Shown here: positions 10,486 through 19,598 of the stretch, one piece after another
How the letters are laid out: each line of letters starts with the position of its first letter
Numbering within the stretch: the first letter of the stretch is position 1
NCBI RefSeq assembly: GCF_000688295.1
Contig: NZ_JHZF01000011.1
Location: 838,288 to 902,287, forward strand
DNA: 64,000 nt
Direction: 5' to 3'
Source: Pseudooceanicola nanhaiensis DSM 18065
GTDB lineage: Bacteria; Pseudomonadota; Alphaproteobacteria; Rhodobacterales; Rhodobacteraceae
Notes under the pieces: model-generated
Told to the model about the DNA's origin: nothing
The model's input: only the letters and a program-made list of their open reading frames with translations
Database searches by the model: none
Program-made: the position numbers and the translations under genes

Positions 10486-10620
10486 ATGTCGGACGCGATC
10501 CAGAGCGGCTATCACAGCCTGACCCTTCTTTTCGCCCTCAACTGGGACCGGATCGTCTATGTCACCGCGATCTCGGTCGCGCTCGTGCTGGGCGCCTTCG
10601 CGGGCCACGTCCTGGGCTGA
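10486..10620 (+). CDS. Small putative membrane protein, 44 residues
   Basis: A short open frame from ATG 10486 to TGA 10620. The product starts MSDAIQSGYHSLTLLFALNW and continues into one hydrophobic helix of about 20 residues (IVYVTAISVALVLGAFAG), ending HVLG. That is the profile of a single-pass small membrane protein. It lies on the same strand between rseP and bamA, in an interval that otherwise holds no gene. No function can be assigned. The call rests on its helix, clean start and stop, and position; there is no clear Shine-Dalgarno (AACGGACAAGAC precedes the ATG). Confidence 0.6.
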   Translation: MSDAIQSGYHSLTLLFALNWDRIVYVTAISVALVLGAFAGHVLG

Positions 10621-10723
10621 CCCCAAGGCGCCGTCCGGGGCCGGGCGGGACCTGCGGCGAGCGCGATACCCTGTCGGAAATTCTGCGACGCACGACCTAA
10701 ATACGGTTGTGCGTTTTGCTGTT

Positions 10724-10752
10724 TTGACAACATCATGCATAGTGGATACCAC
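10724..10752 (+). promoter_or_regulatory. Candidate promoter for bamA
   Basis: A perfect -35 hexamer TTGACA (10724-10729) is followed, 17 bases later, by a weak TACCAC at 10747-10752. The bamA start codon lies 32 bases further on. The -35 is convincing and the -10 is not, so this is a tentative site; the gene may also be read from the upstream cluster. Confidence 0.35.
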
Positions 10753-10784
10753 GACTCCGACAAGATAAAAGAGCGGGACAGGAT

Positions 10785-13154
10785 ATGCAGTCGAACCACC
10801 GTGCAGCGCCATTTGGCCCGGCCGTCCAAGGCCGTCTTCGTGTCATCCTGGCCTCCTGGATATTCGTTTTTTCCCTTTTGTTCACGGCCTTCGGCACCGC
10901 CGCCGACGCGCAGACCTACAGCTTCTCGTCGGTCACCGTCGCCGGCAACCAGCGGGTCGATTCCGGCACCATCCTCTCCTATGCCGCGATTCCCCGCGGC
11001 CAGCCGGTGAGCGCGGCGCAGCTGAACTCGGCCTATCAGCGGATCAACGAATCCGGATTGTTCGAGTCGGTGGCCCTGGAACCCAGCGGCAGCACGCTCC
11101 GCATCACCGTGGTGGAATTCCCGACGGTCAACCGCATCACCTTCGAGGGCAACCGCCGCGTCGATGACGAGACGCTGGCGAACACGATCGGCTCGCGCTC
11201 GCGCTACGTCTACAGCGCGAACCAGGCCGAGGCGGATGCCCAGGCCATCGCCGAGGCCTATTCCCAGACCGGCCGTGTCGCGGCCCGCGTCACGCCCAAG
11301 GTCATCCGCCGCGGCAATGGCCGCGTCGACCTGGTTTTCGAGATCTTCGAGGGCGACATCGTCGAGCTCGAACGCGTGAGCTTCGTCGGCAACAAGGCGT
11401 TCTCGGATTCCCGTCTGCGCCGCGTGGTGGAATCGAAACAGGCGGGCTTCCTGCGCCAGATCATCCAGCGCGACACCTATTCCGAGGATCGTATCGCCTT
11501 CGACCGCCAGGTGCTGCGGGACTTCTACCTCTCGCGCGGTTATGTCGATTTCCGCATCAACTCGGTGCAGGCGCAGCTGGCGCGGGAACGGGACGGCTAT
11601 TTCCTGACCTTCAACCTGGTCGAGGGGCAGCGCTTCCGGTTCGGCAACATCACCACGTCCTCCGAAGTGCCGGAAGCGGACGCGCAGGCGTTCCAGGACG
11701 TGATCCGCGTGCGCAGCGGCGCCTACTTCTCGCCGACGGATGTCGAGAACACGATCGCCCGGATGGAGCGTCTGGCGATCCAGCAGGGGCTCGATTTCCT
11801 GCGGGTCGAACCCGAGATCTCGCGCAACGACCGCGCCCTGACGCTCGACGTGAACTTCAAGCTCACCCGCGGCCCGCGCGTCTTCGTCGAGCGGATCGAC
11901 ATCGAGGGCAACACGACCACGCTCGACAGCGTGATCCGGCGCCAGTTCGACGTGGCCGAAGGCGACCCGTTCAACCCCCGCGAAATCCGCGAGAGCGCGG
12001 AACGGATCCGGGCGCTCGGCTACTTCGGCAATGCCGACGTGCAGGCGCGCGAAGGCTCCACGCCGCAGCAGGTCGTGGTGGATGTCGACGTGGACGAGGC
12101 GCCGACCGGCTCGCTCTCCTTCGGCGGCACCTATTCGACCAGCTCGGGCATCGGCCTCGTGGCCAACTTCAAGGAAACCAACTTCCTCGGCCGCGGCCAG
12201 ACCGTGAACCTGTCCTTCTCGGGCGCCTCGGAAAGCCGGGTCTACCAGGCGGGCTTCATCGAACCGGCCTTCCTTGGCCGTGACGTCGCCTTCAGCCTGA
12301 ACCTCGGGTACTATGAGACCGACAACGCGAACTCGGAATACGACACCCAGAACGCCAATTTCGAGACCGGGCTGACCTTCCCGCTGTCCGAACAATCGAC
12401 GTTCAAGGCCAAGTACCTGCTCAACTGGACCGACATGCAGATCGACTCCAGCGTCGCGGGCGGCATCGTCACCGCCGAGGCGGCACGCGGCGGGCTGTTC
12501 ACCTCGGCGGTCGGCTATGAATTCACCTACGACAGCCGCCTGACCGGCCTGAACCCGAACGCCGGCGTGCTGCTGAGCTTCGGCCAGGATGTCGCCGGCG
12601 TTGGCGGGGACGCGACCTATGTCAAGAGCTCGGCCCGCGCCATCGCCCAGACCAAGGTCTGGAACGAAGAGGTGACCCTGCGCGCCACGGTGCAGGGCGG
12701 GGCGATCTCGACCTTCTCGGATTACGACACCCGCGTCACCGACCGCTACCTGCTGAGCAACCGTGTCCTGCGCGGCTTCAAACCCGACGGGCTCGGCCCG
12801 CGTGAGATCGACAACGCCACCAACGGCGGCACCACCAGCGACGCGCTCGGCGGCAAGTTCTTCGCCGCGGCGCAGTTCGAGGCGGAATTCCCGCTTGGCC
12901 TGCCCGAGGAATACGGCATCCGCGGCGGCGTGTTCTACGACGTCGGCACGGTCTGGGGCATCGACGGCGCCACCAACGTCGCCGCCGGCAACTCGGTCGT
13001 GCAGAACGATCCGGACCTGCGGCATGTCGTCGGCCTCTCGATCTTCTGGGACACGCCGATCGGGCCGCTGCGCTTCAACTTCTCGCATGCTCTGAAGAAA
13101 GAGACCTACGACGAAGTGCAGGAATTCGACCTGACCATCAGCACGCGGTTCTGA
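10785..13154 (+). CDS. bamA: Outer membrane protein assembly factor BamA
   Basis: Omp85-family barrel that inserts beta-barrel proteins into the outer membrane. The protein has 789 residues. After an N-terminal signal region (hydrophobic through residue ~45, ending near DAQTYSF) come tandem POTRA repeats, visible as ITFEGNRRVDDETL, VSFVGNKAFSDSRLRR and IDIEGNTTTLDSVIRRQF. The C-terminal barrel contains the Omp85 IRGF-like element RGFKPDGLGPR and ends ...TISTRF with the terminal Phe needed for recognition by BAM. It heads the skp-fabZ-lpxA-lpxI-lpxB run. Confidence 0.97.
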   Translation: MQSNHRAAPFGPAVQGRLRVILASWIFVFSLLFTAFGTAADAQTYSFSSVTVAGNQRVDSGTILSYAAIPRGQPVSAAQLNSAYQRINESGLFESVALEPSGSTLRITVVEFPTVNRITFEGNRRVDDETLANTIGSRSRYVYSANQAEADAQAIAEAYSQTGRVAARVTPKVIRRGNGRVDLVFEIFEGDIVELERVSFVGNKAFSDSRLRRVVESKQAGFLRQIIQRDTYSEDRIAFDRQVLRDFYLSRGYVDFRINSVQAQLARERDGYFLTFNLVEGQRFRFGNITTSSEVPEADAQAFQDVIRVRSGAYFSPTDVENTIARMERLAIQQGLDFLRVEPEISRNDRALTLDVNFKLTRGPRVFVERIDIEGNTTTLDSVIRRQFDVAEGDPFNPREIRESAERIRALGYFGNADVQAREGSTPQQVVVDVDVDEAPTGSLSFGGTYSTSSGIGLVANFKETNFLGRGQTVNLSFSGASESRVYQAGFIEPAFLGRDVAFSLNLGYYETDNANSEYDTQNANFETGLTFPLSEQSTFKAKYLLNWTDMQIDSSVAGGIVTAEAARGGLFTSAVGYEFTYDSRLTGLNPNAGVLLSFGQDVAGVGGDATYVKSSARAIAQTKVWNEEVTLRATVQGGAISTFSDYDTRVTDRYLLSNRVLRGFKPDGLGPREIDNATNGGTTSDALGGKFFAAAQFEAEFPLGLPEEYGIRGGVFYDVGTVWGIDGATNVAAGNSVVQNDPDLRHVVGLSIFWDTPIGPLRFNFSHALKKETYDEVQEFDLTISTRF

Positions 13155-13158
13155 CCCG

Positions 13159-13812
13159 ATGGCACGCGCGGGATTCCCGCGCCGGACCGTCTGGCGGATC
13201 GCGGCGCTCTGCGCGGGGCTGGCTCTGTCGGCCCCGCTTGCCGCTCAGGACGCGACCGAAGTCGTCCAGAGCCCGATCCTGCTGATCGACAGCGAAGAGG
13301 CCTTCGCGCGCTCAGATCTCGGCCAGCGCATCGCCACCCGGATGGAGGACGCCACCAAGGAATTGGCGGCCGAGAACCGGCGCATCGAGGCCGAACTGAT
13401 CGAGGAGGAGAAATCCCTCACCGAGAAGCGCAAGGCGATGGAGGCGGACGCCTTCCGCGCCCTCGCCGACGCCTTCGACGAAAAGGTCCGCCGGATCCGC
13501 TCGGAGCAGGATGCCAAGGCCCGCGCGCTCGGCCAGCAGGGCGATGCCGGTCGGCGGGAGTTCCTGACCGCCGCACGCCCGGTGCTGGAACAGATCATGC
13601 GCGAAAGCGGCGCGGCGGTGATCCTCGAGACCCGGGACGTGTTCCTTGGTGCGGAAGGGGTGAACATCACGACGCTGCTGATCGACCGCCTCAACGCGAC
13701 GGGCGATGCCGGAGAGGCCGCCATCCCCGCGCCCGATGCCCCGGCCGAGGCCCCGGCGGACGCGCCGGAGGGGCCTGGGCCAGAGACGGACGAGACCGGC
13801 GCCTCCGACTGA
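13159..13812 (+). CDS. skp: Periplasmic OmpH/Skp-family chaperone
   Basis: Holds unfolded outer-membrane proteins in the periplasm for delivery to BamA. The protein has 217 residues: an N-terminal signal peptide (cleavage likely after LSAPLAAQ), a short strand region beginning SPILLIDSEEAF, a long charged coiled-coil (approximately residues 50-125) and a C-terminal return strand region. The last ~35 residues are Ala/Pro/Glu-rich and probably disordered, longer than in E. coli Skp. It begins 4 nt after the bamA stop, the usual arrangement. Confidence 0.9.
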   Translation: MARAGFPRRTVWRIAALCAGLALSAPLAAQDATEVVQSPILLIDSEEAFARSDLGQRIATRMEDATKELAAENRRIEAELIEEEKSLTEKRKAMEADAFRALADAFDEKVRRIRSEQDAKARALGQQGDAGRREFLTAARPVLEQIMRESGAAVILETRDVFLGAEGVNITTLLIDRLNATGDAGEAAIPAPDAPAEAPADAPEGPGPETDETGASD

Positions 13813-13905
13813 GCCCGCCCTGCGCAAGCTTGCCCGGCGGCGCCCGGCTTGCTAGGGGACGGGCGAGCAGCGCCCGCAGCGGCGCGGGAAAAGGAAAGAC
13901 CGACC

Positions 13906-14370
13906 ATGACCGACGCGCCCACCCGAGCGGATATCGCCCTGATCCAGCGGATCATCCCGCATCGCTACCCGTTCCTTCTGGTGGACCGGGTCGAGGATAT
14001 CGAGGGCTTCCACTCCGCCCGCGGCATCAAGAACGTCACCATGAACGAGCCGCATTTCCAGGGCCACTTCCCGGGCAAGCCGATCATGCCGGGCGTCACC
14101 ATCGTCGAGGCGATGGCACAGACCGCCGCCGTGATGGTGGGCGCGGCGCTCGGGATGGAAGACAAGAACATGCTGGTCTATTTCATGGCCATCGACAGCT
14201 GCAAGTTCCGCCGCATGGTGGTCCCGGGCGACGTGCTCGAGATGCATCTGACCACGGTGCGCGGCAAGCCCGGCGGCAAGGTCTGGAAGTTCTCGGGCCG
14301 CGCCACGGTCGAGGGAGAACTGGCCTGCGAGGCCGATTTCACCGCGATGATGGACCTGCCCAGGGAGTGA
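13906..14370 (+). CDS. fabZ: 3-hydroxyacyl-ACP dehydratase FabZ
   Basis: Dehydrates 3-hydroxyacyl-ACP in fatty-acid elongation and competes with lipid A synthesis for 3-hydroxymyristoyl-ACP. From the ATG at 13906 the protein has 154 residues. The hot-dog fold active site is clear: [10 protein letters not shown] with catalytic His53, and [12 protein letters not shown] with Glu68. An upstream in-frame start at 13849 would add an unconserved Ala/Arg-rich leader and was not used; AAGGAA precedes the chosen start. It is followed 4 nt later by lpxA. Confidence 0.96.
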   Translation: MTDAPTRADIALIQRIIPHRYPFLLVDRVEDIEGFHSARGIKNVTMNEPHFQGHFPGKPIMPGVTIVEAMAQTAAVMVGAALGMEDKNMLVYFMAIDSCKFRRMVVPGDVLEMHLTTVRGKPGGKVWKFSGRATVEGELACEADFTAMMDLPRE

Positions 14371-14374
14371 TGGC

Positions 14375-15178
14375 ATGGCGGTAAGTCCCGAGGCGCGCAT
14401 CCATCCCTCGGCGGTGATCGAGGACGGGGCCGGGATCGGTCCGGGCTGCGTCGTGGGTCCGTTCTGCCATGTCGGACCTCAGGCGCGGCTTGGCGCCGGC
14501 GTCGTGCTGCAGAGCCACGTGGTGATCGAGGGCGACACCGAGATCGGCGACGAGACGCGGATCCATCCCTTCGCCGTCATCGGCGGCATCCCCCAGGACC
14601 TGAAGTTCCGGGGCGAGAAGACCCGGCTGGTGATCGGCAGACGCAACCGGATTCGCGAACACGTCACCATGAACACCGGCACCGACGGCGGCGGCGGCGT
14701 GACCCGTGTCGGCGACGACGGGCTCTTCATGGCGGGCTGCCATGTGGCGCATGACGTGCAGATCGGCGACCGGGTGATCCTCGTGAACCACGCCTCGGTC
14801 GCGGGGCATTGCGTGCTGGAGGACGACGTGATCGTCGGCGGGCTCTCGGGCGTGCACCAATGGGTGCGGATCGGGCAGGGCGCGATCATCGGCGCGGTGA
14901 CCATGGTGACGAACGACGTCATCCCGCACGGTCTCGTGCAGGCGGCGCGCGGCGAACTCGACGGGCTGAACCTGGTCGGGCTGAAGCGCAAGGGCGTGGC
15001 GCGGTCCGACATCACCGCGCTCCGCGCCGCCTTCCAGATGCTGGCGCAGGGCGAGGGGACCTTCCAGGACCGCGCCCGCCGCCTCGGTCAGGAGACCGAG
15101 AGCGCCTATGTCCGCCAGATCGTCGATTTCATCACCGCCGAGAGCGACCGCTCCTTCCTGACCCCGGGCCGCGGCTGA
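14375..15178 (+). CDS. lpxA: UDP-N-acetylglucosamine acyltransferase
   Basis: Catalyses the first lipid A step, attaching a 3-hydroxyacyl chain from ACP to UDP-GlcNAc. The protein has 267 residues: a left-handed beta-helix of hexapeptide repeats from IHPSAVIEDGAGIGPG to about residue 185, then a C-terminal helical domain. Family signatures are PQDLKFRGEKTRL, IREHVTMNTGT and the active-site region NHASVAGHCVLEDDV. The stop codon overlaps the lpxI start (TGATG). Confidence 0.97.
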   Translation: MAVSPEARIHPSAVIEDGAGIGPGCVVGPFCHVGPQARLGAGVVLQSHVVIEGDTEIGDETRIHPFAVIGGIPQDLKFRGEKTRLVIGRRNRIREHVTMNTGTDGGGGVTRVGDDGLFMAGCHVAHDVQIGDRVILVNHASVAGHCVLEDDVIVGGLSGVHQWVRIGQGAIIGAVTMVTNDVIPHGLVQAARGELDGLNLVGLKRKGVARSDITALRAAFQMLAQGEGTFQDRARRLGQETESAYVRQIVDFITAESDRSFLTPGRG

Positions 15179-15987
15179 TGCCGGGCCGGCTGGGCCTTCT
15201 GGCCTTTCGCGGCGACCTTCCCGCGCTGGTCGTCGCCGCCAATCCCGACGTGCATGTCGTGACCTTCGAAGGGGTCGCGGCCGAGGTCGCGCCCACCTCG
15301 GGGCAGCCCGCACGGTTCGAGAAGATGGGCGCGGTCATCAAGGCGCTGAAGGCCGCGGGCGTCGACCGGCTGGTCATGGCAGGCGCCCTGGCCCGTCCGC
15401 CGCTGGATGCGAAGCGGCTGGACCTCACGACCATGGCCTTCGCACCGAAGCTGATGGCGGCGCTCAAGCAGGGCGACGACGGGCTTCTGCGCGCGGTGAT
15501 CGGCTTCTTCGAGGGCCACGGCCTGCGGGTCGTCGGGGTGCACGATGTGGTGCCGGACCTGACCGCCGCCCCGGGCCTGCTGGCGGGCCGCGCCCCCGAC
15601 AAGGCGGCGCTTGCCGATGCGGACCGCGCTGCGGCGATCCTCGCCGCGCTGGCGCCTCTGGACCTCGGGCAGGGGGCGGTAGTGGCCGGGGGGCTCTGCC
15701 TCGGGATCGAGACGCTGCAGGGCACCGACGCGATGCTGGCCGGGGTGACGGCGACGGAACCCGCGAAACGCCCGAAGGCGCCGGGCGTGCTGGTGAAGCT
15801 GCCGAAGGCCGGGCAAGACCTGCGCGTCGACATGCCGGCGATCGGGCCCGGAACGGTGGAGGCCGCCGCGCGGGCGGGCCTTGCCGGGATCGTCATCGCG
15901 GCGGGCCAGGTGCTGCTGATCGACCGCCCGGGCATCGTCGCGGCGGCGGAGGCCGCGGGCCTCTTCGTGCTGGCGCGGGCGGTCTGA
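15178..15987 (+). CDS. lpxI: UDP-2,3-diacylglucosamine diphosphatase LpxI
   Basis: Hydrolyses UDP-2,3-diacylglucosamine to lipid X and UMP, the step done by unrelated LpxH in enterics. The protein has 269 residues and belongs to the DUF1009 family. Typical segments are GLLAFRGDLPALV at the start, KMGAVIKALKAAGVDRLVMAG, and the C-terminal block with LVKLPKAGQDLRVDMPAIGP and AAGQVLLIDRPG. The ATG overlaps the lpxA stop by one base and its own stop overlaps the lpxB start in the same way, so translation of the three is coupled. Alphaproteobacteria commonly use LpxI. Confidence 0.94.
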   Translation: MPGRLGLLAFRGDLPALVVAANPDVHVVTFEGVAAEVAPTSGQPARFEKMGAVIKALKAAGVDRLVMAGALARPPLDAKRLDLTTMAFAPKLMAALKQGDDGLLRAVIGFFEGHGLRVVGVHDVVPDLTAAPGLLAGRAPDKAALADADRAAAILAALAPLDLGQGAVVAGGLCLGIETLQGTDAMLAGVTATEPAKRPKAPGVLVKLPKAGQDLRVDMPAIGPGTVEAAARAGLAGIVIAAGQVLLIDRPGIVAAAEAAGLFVLARAV

Positions 15988-17144
15988 TGCGGGTCTTCCT
16001 CATCGCCGGAGAGCCCTCGGGCGACGCGCTCGGCCGCGCGCTGATGGCCGGGCTGAAAGAGCTGGTGCCGGAGGTGGCGTTCCAGGGCGTCGGCGGTCCG
16101 CTGATGGAGGGCGAGGGGATGACCTCGCTCTTTCCGATGGACGAGCTTTCGGTGATGGGGCTGGCCGAGATCCTGCCGCGCTATCCCGCGCTGAAGCGGC
16201 GTCTGAACCAGACCATCGCCGCGGTGCTCGAGGCGAAGCCGGACGTGCTTGTCACCATCGACAGCCCGGATTTCTGCCTGCGCGTCGCCAAGGGCGTGAA
16301 GGCGGCCTCGGACCAGCGGATCGTGCATTACGTGGCGCCGACCGTCTGGGCCTGGCGGCCGAAGCGGGCCGGCAAGATGGCGGGCCTGGTCGACCAGGTC
16401 CTCGCGCTCTTTCCCTTCGAGCCGCCCTACCTGGAACGGGCCGGGGTGCGCTGCGATTTCGTCGGCCACCCGGTCGTGACCGAGCCGCAGGCCACCGAGG
16501 CCGAGGCCGCGGCCTTCCGGCTCGCCCATGGTCTGGGCGACGCGCCGCTGCTGCTGCTGCTGCCGGGATCGCGCCGGGGCGAGGTCTCGCGCCTGGCCCC
16601 GGTGATGGGGCCGGTGCTGGCGCGGATGACGGCAGACCGGCCCGGGCTGCGCGCGGTGCTGCCGGCGGCCCGGTCCGTGGCGGGGCTGGTGCAGGAGGCG
16701 GTTGAGGGCTGGGCCGTGAAGCCCCTCGTGCTCGACCCGCGGGAACTCGGGGCGGGGTTCGCCGCGGCCAAGCGGGCGGCCTTCCGGGCGGCGGACGCGG
16801 CGCTGGCGGCTTCGGGGACGGTGTCGCTGGAACTGGCCGCGGCGGAGACGCCGATGGTGATCGCCTATGACATGCACTGGCTCACCCGCGCGGTGATGCG
16901 GCGGATGCTGCTGACGGACACGGTGACGCTGGTGAACCTCGTGGCGGGCAGCCGGACGGTGCCGGAATTCCTGGGGGCGGCGTGCCGGCCGGAGCCGATC
17001 GCCGCGGCCCTGTCGCAGGTGCTGGACGCGCCGGACGGCCAGCGCGCGGCGATGCGGCTCTGCATGGAGCGGCTCGGCCGGGGGGCGGAGCCGCCGGGGC
17101 TGCGGGCGGCGCGGGCGGTGCTGGACGGGATGGCGCCGGACTGA
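15987..17144 (+). CDS. lpxB: Lipid-A-disaccharide synthase
   Basis: Glycosyltransferase family 19 enzyme that joins UDP-diacylglucosamine and lipid X into the lipid A disaccharide at the inner membrane. The protein has 385 residues. Hallmarks are IAGEPSGDALG at the N-terminus, FQGVGGPLMEGEG, the VTIDSPDFCLRVAK and HYVAPTVWAWRPKRAGK segments, the LLPGSRRGEV motif, and SGTVSLELAAAETPMVIAYD near the C-terminus. Last gene of the envelope cluster; it converges on the liv operon across a 151-nt interval that carries an intergenic hairpin repeat. Confidence 0.97.
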   Translation: MRVFLIAGEPSGDALGRALMAGLKELVPEVAFQGVGGPLMEGEGMTSLFPMDELSVMGLAEILPRYPALKRRLNQTIAAVLEAKPDVLVTIDSPDFCLRVAKGVKAASDQRIVHYVAPTVWAWRPKRAGKMAGLVDQVLALFPFEPPYLERAGVRCDFVGHPVVTEPQATEAEAAAFRLAHGLGDAPLLLLLPGSRRGEVSRLAPVMGPVLARMTADRPGLRAVLPAARSVAGLVQEAVEGWAVKPLVLDPRELGAGFAAAKRAAFRAADAALAASGTVSLELAAAETPMVIAYDMHWLTRAVMRRMLLTDTVTLVNLVAGSRTVPEFLGAACRPEPIAAALSQVLDAPDGQRAAMRLCMERLGRGAEPPGLRAARAVLDGMAPD

Positions 17145-17179
17145 AGCGGCGTCGGCGCGGGGTGGCGGTGTCGAGCGGA

Positions 17180-17275
17180 GCGCGGCCCGGGGGGGCCGCG
17201 CACGCGATGCCTTGCGATTTGGCCCGAGGCCAAATCGCGCTTTGCCTCCGGCGGGGATACGGAACCAGGGGAAGG
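17180..17275 (+). repeat. Intergenic hairpin repeat, copy A
   Basis: Between the converging ends of lpxB and livM. Two perfect inverted repeats lie side by side: a 9-bp stem (17180-17188 with 17193-17201) and an 11-bp stem GCGATTTGGCC (17214-17224) with its complement (17228-17238). They are followed by the tail GGCGGGGATACGGAACCAGG, which recurs in variant form at 28.3, 41.0 and 61.4 kb. No T-run follows, so it is not a plain intrinsic terminator. Similar elements are, to my knowledge, scattered through Rhodobacteraceae intergenic regions. Confidence 0.7.
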
Positions 17276-17295
17276 TGGGGCGTGCCGCCTCCGCC

Positions 17296-18591
17296 CTAGC
17301 GTTCCGGGATCAGGCCCCGGGGCGAGAAGCGCAGGACCACCAGCATCAGGATGCCCATCGTCAGCAGGCGCATATGCGCGGCGCTGTCGAGCAGGTGCGC
17401 CTTGAGCGGGCCCTCGGACATACTGGAGGTCAGCAGCTCCAGCAGCCAGCGGCCGAGCGGTTCGACCTGCACCCAGGCGAACCAGATCAGCATGCCGCCG
17501 AGAACGGCGCCGAAATTGTTGCCCGAGCCGCCGACGATCACCATCACCCAGATCAGGAAGGTGAAGCGCAGCGGCTGGTAGGTGCCCGGTGTGAGCTGGC
17601 CGTCGAGCGTGGTCATCATCGCCCCGGCGATGCCGCAGATCGCCGAGCCCAGGATGAAGATCTGCAGGTGGCGCCCGGTGACGTCCTTGCCCATGGCCTC
17701 GGCCGCCGTCTCGTTGTCGCGGATCGCGCGCATCATCCGGCCCCAGGGCGAATGCAGGGCGCGCTGTGCGAGGATCAGCAGGATCGCGAGGACCACGGCG
17801 AAGAGGCCCGCGTAGAGCAGCTTGACCCAGAGGGTGGAGGCGGTGACCGGGTCGAACCCGAGGCTGGCGGCGCGTTCGGTGAACTCGGGCGCGTTCTGCA
17901 GGTCGATCTCGTAGGGGACCGGGCGGGGCAGGCCGCTCACGTTCTTCACGCCGCGGGCGAGCCAGTCCTCGTTCTTCATCACCGCGACGACGATCTCGGC
18001 GATGCCGAGCGTCGCGATGGCGAGGTAGTCGGAGCGCAGTCCGAGGGCGGTCTTGCCGATGATCCAGGCCGCGCCGGCCGCGAGCAGGCCGCCCACGGGC
18101 CAGGCCAGCAGGACCGGCAGGCCGAGACCGCCGAGGTAGCCCTCGGAGGCGGGGTTGACCGCCTCGACCGCCGCCACGCCGCCGTCGAAGATCCAGCGGT
18201 AAAGGAAGAAGCCCGCCACCAGCACCGCGATCATCGCCGGGATGCGGAAGCGTTTCATCCGGTTCACCACCTGCGCGGCGGCGACGATGACCGCGGCGCC
18301 CGCGAGGAGGCCGAGGATCACGCGCAGCCCGCCCGCCGACCAGGCCGCGGGGACCGGCGGCATCGAGACGAGGACGGCCGCGAGCCCGCCGAGGGCGACG
18401 AAGCCCATGACGCCGACGTTGAAGAGCCCGGCGAAGCCCCATTGCAGGTTGAGCCCGAGCGCCATGATGGCCGAGATCAGGCCCATGTTCAGGATCAGGA
18501 GCGCCGAGTTCCAGCTCTGGACGATGCCGGTGCCGAGGATCAGCAGGGCGACGAGGCCGAAGAGGCCGATCTTGCGGGTGGTGTCGCTCAT
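17296..18591 (-). CDS. livM: Branched-chain amino-acid ABC transporter permease LivM
   Basis: Second membrane subunit of a LIV-type (HAAT) importer. From the ATG at 18591 the protein has 431 residues, longer than E. coli LivM mainly through extra hydrophobic segments between roughly residues 90 and 150. Family features include SAIMALGLNLQWGFAGLFNVG near the N-terminus, the LGLRSDYLAIATLGIAEI stretch, and the RAIRDNETAAEAMGKDV cytoplasmic loop. The start overlaps the livH stop by 4 nt (ATGA), so the start is secure. Confidence 0.95.
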   Translation of the reverse strand: MSDTTRKIGLFGLVALLILGTGIVQSWNSALLILNMGLISAIMALGLNLQWGFAGLFNVGVMGFVALGGLAAVLVSMPPVPAAWSAGGLRVILGLLAGAAVIVAAAQVVNRMKRFRIPAMIAVLVAGFFLYRWIFDGGVAAVEAVNPASEGYLGGLGLPVLLAWPVGGLLAAGAAWIIGKTALGLRSDYLAIATLGIAEIVVAVMKNEDWLARGVKNVSGLPRPVPYEIDLQNAPEFTERAASLGFDPVTASTLWVKLLYAGLFAVVLAILLILAQRALHSPWGRMMRAIRDNETAAEAMGKDVTGRHLQIFILGSAICGIAGAMMTTLDGQLTPGTYQPLRFTFLIWVMVIVGGSGNNFGAVLGGMLIWFAWVQVEPLGRWLLELLTSSMSEGPLKAHLLDSAAHMRLLTMGILMLVVLRFSPRGLIPER

Positions 18592-19598
18592 ACCGATTTC
18601 CCCCGGAACAGGCCCGTCGGACGGAAGAGCAGCACGACGAGGAGGATGATGAAGCTGACCGCGAACTTGTAGTCGGTGGAGAGCAGCTGGACGAGGCCCG
18701 AGGGCTCCAGCGGCTCGGGCAGCGAATAGGCGAGCACCTTCTTCCAGGCGTAGGTCACGAAGACCTCGGAGAAGGCGATGACGAAGCCGCCCGCGATGGC
18801 GCCGAGCGGCGAGCCGAGCCCGCCGACGATCGCCGCCGCGAAGATCGGCAACAGGAGCTGGAAGTAGGTGAAGGGCTTGAAGCTCTTGTCGAGCCCGTAG
18901 AGCACGCCCGCGACGGTGGCGAGCGCGGCGACGATGAGCCAGGTCACCAGCACGACGCGTTCGGGGTTGATGCCGGAGAGCAGCGCGAGGTCCTCGTTGT
19001 CGGAATAGGCGCGCATCGACTTGCCGGTGCGGGTGCGGTTCAGGAACCAGAAGAGCAGGGCGACGACGATCACCGCCGTCACCACCGTCAGCACCTGCGT
19101 CGACTTGATCGCCAGCCCTTCCTCGAGCCCGGACCACGCCTTGAACTCGCGCGCGGTGACGAGGAAGCGTTCGCCATCGGCGAAGTTCTGGTCGTCCGGC
19201 CCGATGACGAAGCGCACGATGCCGTTCATCACGAACATGACCCCGATCGAGACGATCACCAGGATCACGGGTTTGGCGCGCACCTCGCGGTAGAAGCGGT
19301 AGACAAGCCGGTCCGTGGTGAGCACGAGGATCGCCGTGGCCGCGATCCCGATCGGCAGCGCCAGCAGCGCCGTCGGCAGCGGTCCCGCGGTGATGCCCGC
19401 GGCCTGCAGGCCCCAGGTGGCGAGGATGGTGATCATCGTGCCGAAGGCCATCGTGTCGCCATGGGCGAAATTCGAGAACCGCAGGATCCCGTAGACCATG
19501 GTCACGCCGAGCGCGCCGATGGCGAGCTGGCTGCCATAGGCGATGCCGGGGATCAGGACGAAATTGGTGAGCGCCACGATGGCGTTCATGAGGTCCAT
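18588..19598 (-). CDS. livH: Branched-chain amino-acid ABC transporter permease LivH
   Basis: First membrane subunit of the LIV importer, 336 residues from the ATG at 19598. Typical LivH elements are LAIGALGVTMVYGILRFSNF at the N-terminus, FANFAHGD-like sequence (FSNFAHGDTMAFG), the MRAYSDNEDLALLSGIN loop that contacts the ATPases, and GGLGSPLGAIAGGF near the C-terminus. The start codon overlaps the stop of the small secreted-protein gene by one base (TGATG), and its stop overlaps livM by 4 nt. Confidence 0.95.
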   Translation of the reverse strand: MDLMNAIVALTNFVLIPGIAYGSQLAIGALGVTMVYGILRFSNFAHGDTMAFGTMITILATWGLQAAGITAGPLPTALLALPIGIAATAILVLTTDRLVYRFYREVRAKPVILVIVSIGVMFVMNGIVRFVIGPDDQNFADGERFLVTAREFKAWSGLEEGLAIKSTQVLTVVTAVIVVALLFWFLNRTRTGKSMRAYSDNEDLALLSGINPERVVLVTWLIVAALATVAGVLYGLDKSFKPFTYFQLLLPIFAAAIVGGLGSPLGAIAGGFVIAFSEVFVTYAWKKVLAYSLPEPLEPSGLVQLLSTDYKFAVSFIILLVVLLFRPTGLFRGKSV

